Source: Pedobacter psychrodurus
GTDB taxonomy: Bacteria; Bacteroidota; Bacteroidia; Sphingobacteriales; Sphingobacteriaceae
Direction: 5' to 3'
Length of the DNA stretch: 64,000 nt
Assembly (NCBI RefSeq): GCF_004331735.1
Contig: NZ_SJSO01000011.1
Span: 1-64,000 of the forward strand
This document shows positions 63,717-64,000 of this stretch, piece by piece. How positions within the stretch are numbered: the stretch's first letter is position 1; the number at the start of each line of letters is the position of its first letter. The position numbers and the translations under genes were made by a program. The notes below the pieces were generated by a model, which had not been told where the DNA came from, searched no databases, and saw nothing but the letters and a program-made list of their open reading frames with translations.

Positions 63717-64000
63717 ATGAGCCACACTCCATCAACGAACTTTCAGGTATCCGATACGCCAAAAAATGGCAAGGGATACTTACTCCCATTAATTTTGGTC
63801 ACCAGTCTATTTTTCTTCTGGGGCTTTGTCCACAATCTCGATCCTGTATTAATTCCGCATTTACGCAAAGCTTTTCAGTTAAACGTTTTCGAATCTACCT
63901 TGGTCGATTCTTCTGTCTTTATCGCTTATTTTTTATTAGCGCTACCTGCGGGCTACATCATGCGCAAGTATGGTTATAAAAGCGGGATCATTTTGGGCCT
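63717..64000 (+). CDS. FucP-like sugar MFS permease (partial)
   Basis: The first 94 codons of an MFS transporter of the L-fucose/glucose-galactose (FHS) type, cut by the window edge. TM1 is visible as LLPLILVTSLFFFWGFVHNL with the conserved FFxWG-xx-xxLxD motif region, then DPVLIPHLRKAFQL, and TM2/TM3 with ALPAGYIMRKYGYKSGIILG. It would import a sugar with protons. The divergent AraC regulator supports a catabolic locus. Confidence 0.88.
   Translation, partial: MSHTPSTNFQVSDTPKNGKGYLLPLILVTSLFFFWGFVHNLDPVLIPHLRKAFQLNVFESTLVDSSVFIAYFLLALPAGYIMRKYGYKSGIILG

Overview
The window looks like chromosomal DNA from a Pedobacter-like member of the Sphingobacteriaceae (Bacteroidota). Evidence: a SusC/SusD pair, a fused MurF-alanine racemase, promoters of the form TTTG-N17..20-TAnnTTTG, little sign of Shine-Dalgarno sites, and many small dispersed palindromic repeats in the gaps. 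No rRNA, CRISPR array, complete insertion sequence or phage module is visible.

Region by region. 0.5-4.7 kb: a minus-strand tryptophan operon trpD-trpF-trpB-trpA, preceded by a complete transcription attenuator: a 17-residue leader peptide with three consecutive Trp codons, an antiterminator segment and a terminator hairpin. trpE, trpG and trpC are absent here. 4.7-17.6 kb: housekeeping genes, including a Kir-type K+ channel, recR, a sodium:solute symporter, a LOG protein, two paralogous small membrane proteins, ArsC-like, DUF502, murF-alr and recX. 17.6-19.3 kb: a tRNA-Gly/tRNA-Leu pair present twice as a direct repeat of about 275 bp, flanking a roughly 1.05 kb AT-rich insert with a pentapeptide-repeat gene.

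19.3-33.3 kb: a sialic acid utilisation locus, transcribed susC-susD-nanA-nanM-nanT-nanH-(SGNH/sialate O-acetylesterase)-AGE epimerase, with a divergent FadR/GntR regulator. The proteins would bind and import sialoglycans at the outer membrane, cleave and de-O-acetylate sialic acid, mutarotate it, move it across the inner membrane, split it to ManNAc and pyruvate, and epimerise ManNAc to GlcNAc. A matching DNA word lies at both divergent starts and is a candidate operator.

33.3-51 kb: mixed genes (esterase, AI-2E-type permease, peroxiredoxin, SGNH hydrolase, a lipoprotein, SRPBCC protein), a TolC-RND-MFP efflux operon followed by an AraC regulator, a 2OG-Fe(II) oxygenase, a phosphotransferase and a dienelactone hydrolase. 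51-56.8 kb: a tellurite/stress (Ter) operon, TerC, HAD, phosphoribosyltransferase, TerD, TerD, TelA and an unrecognised 320-residue protein, with a perfect 11-bp inverted repeat in front of the HAD gene. 56.9-64 kb: YCF48-like propeller, DUF2147, DoxX-like, a DinB/DinB/DUF1579/DUF1801 operon ending in the remnant of a VOC gene, two AraC-type regulators, and the start of a FucP-like sugar permease cut by the window edge.

Several families of dispersed intergenic repeats run through the window: a 14-bp palindrome in five copies, two elements with 13-15 bp terminal inverted repeats, and longer shared blocks. One of these families has supplied the C-terminal tail of a hydrolase gene.
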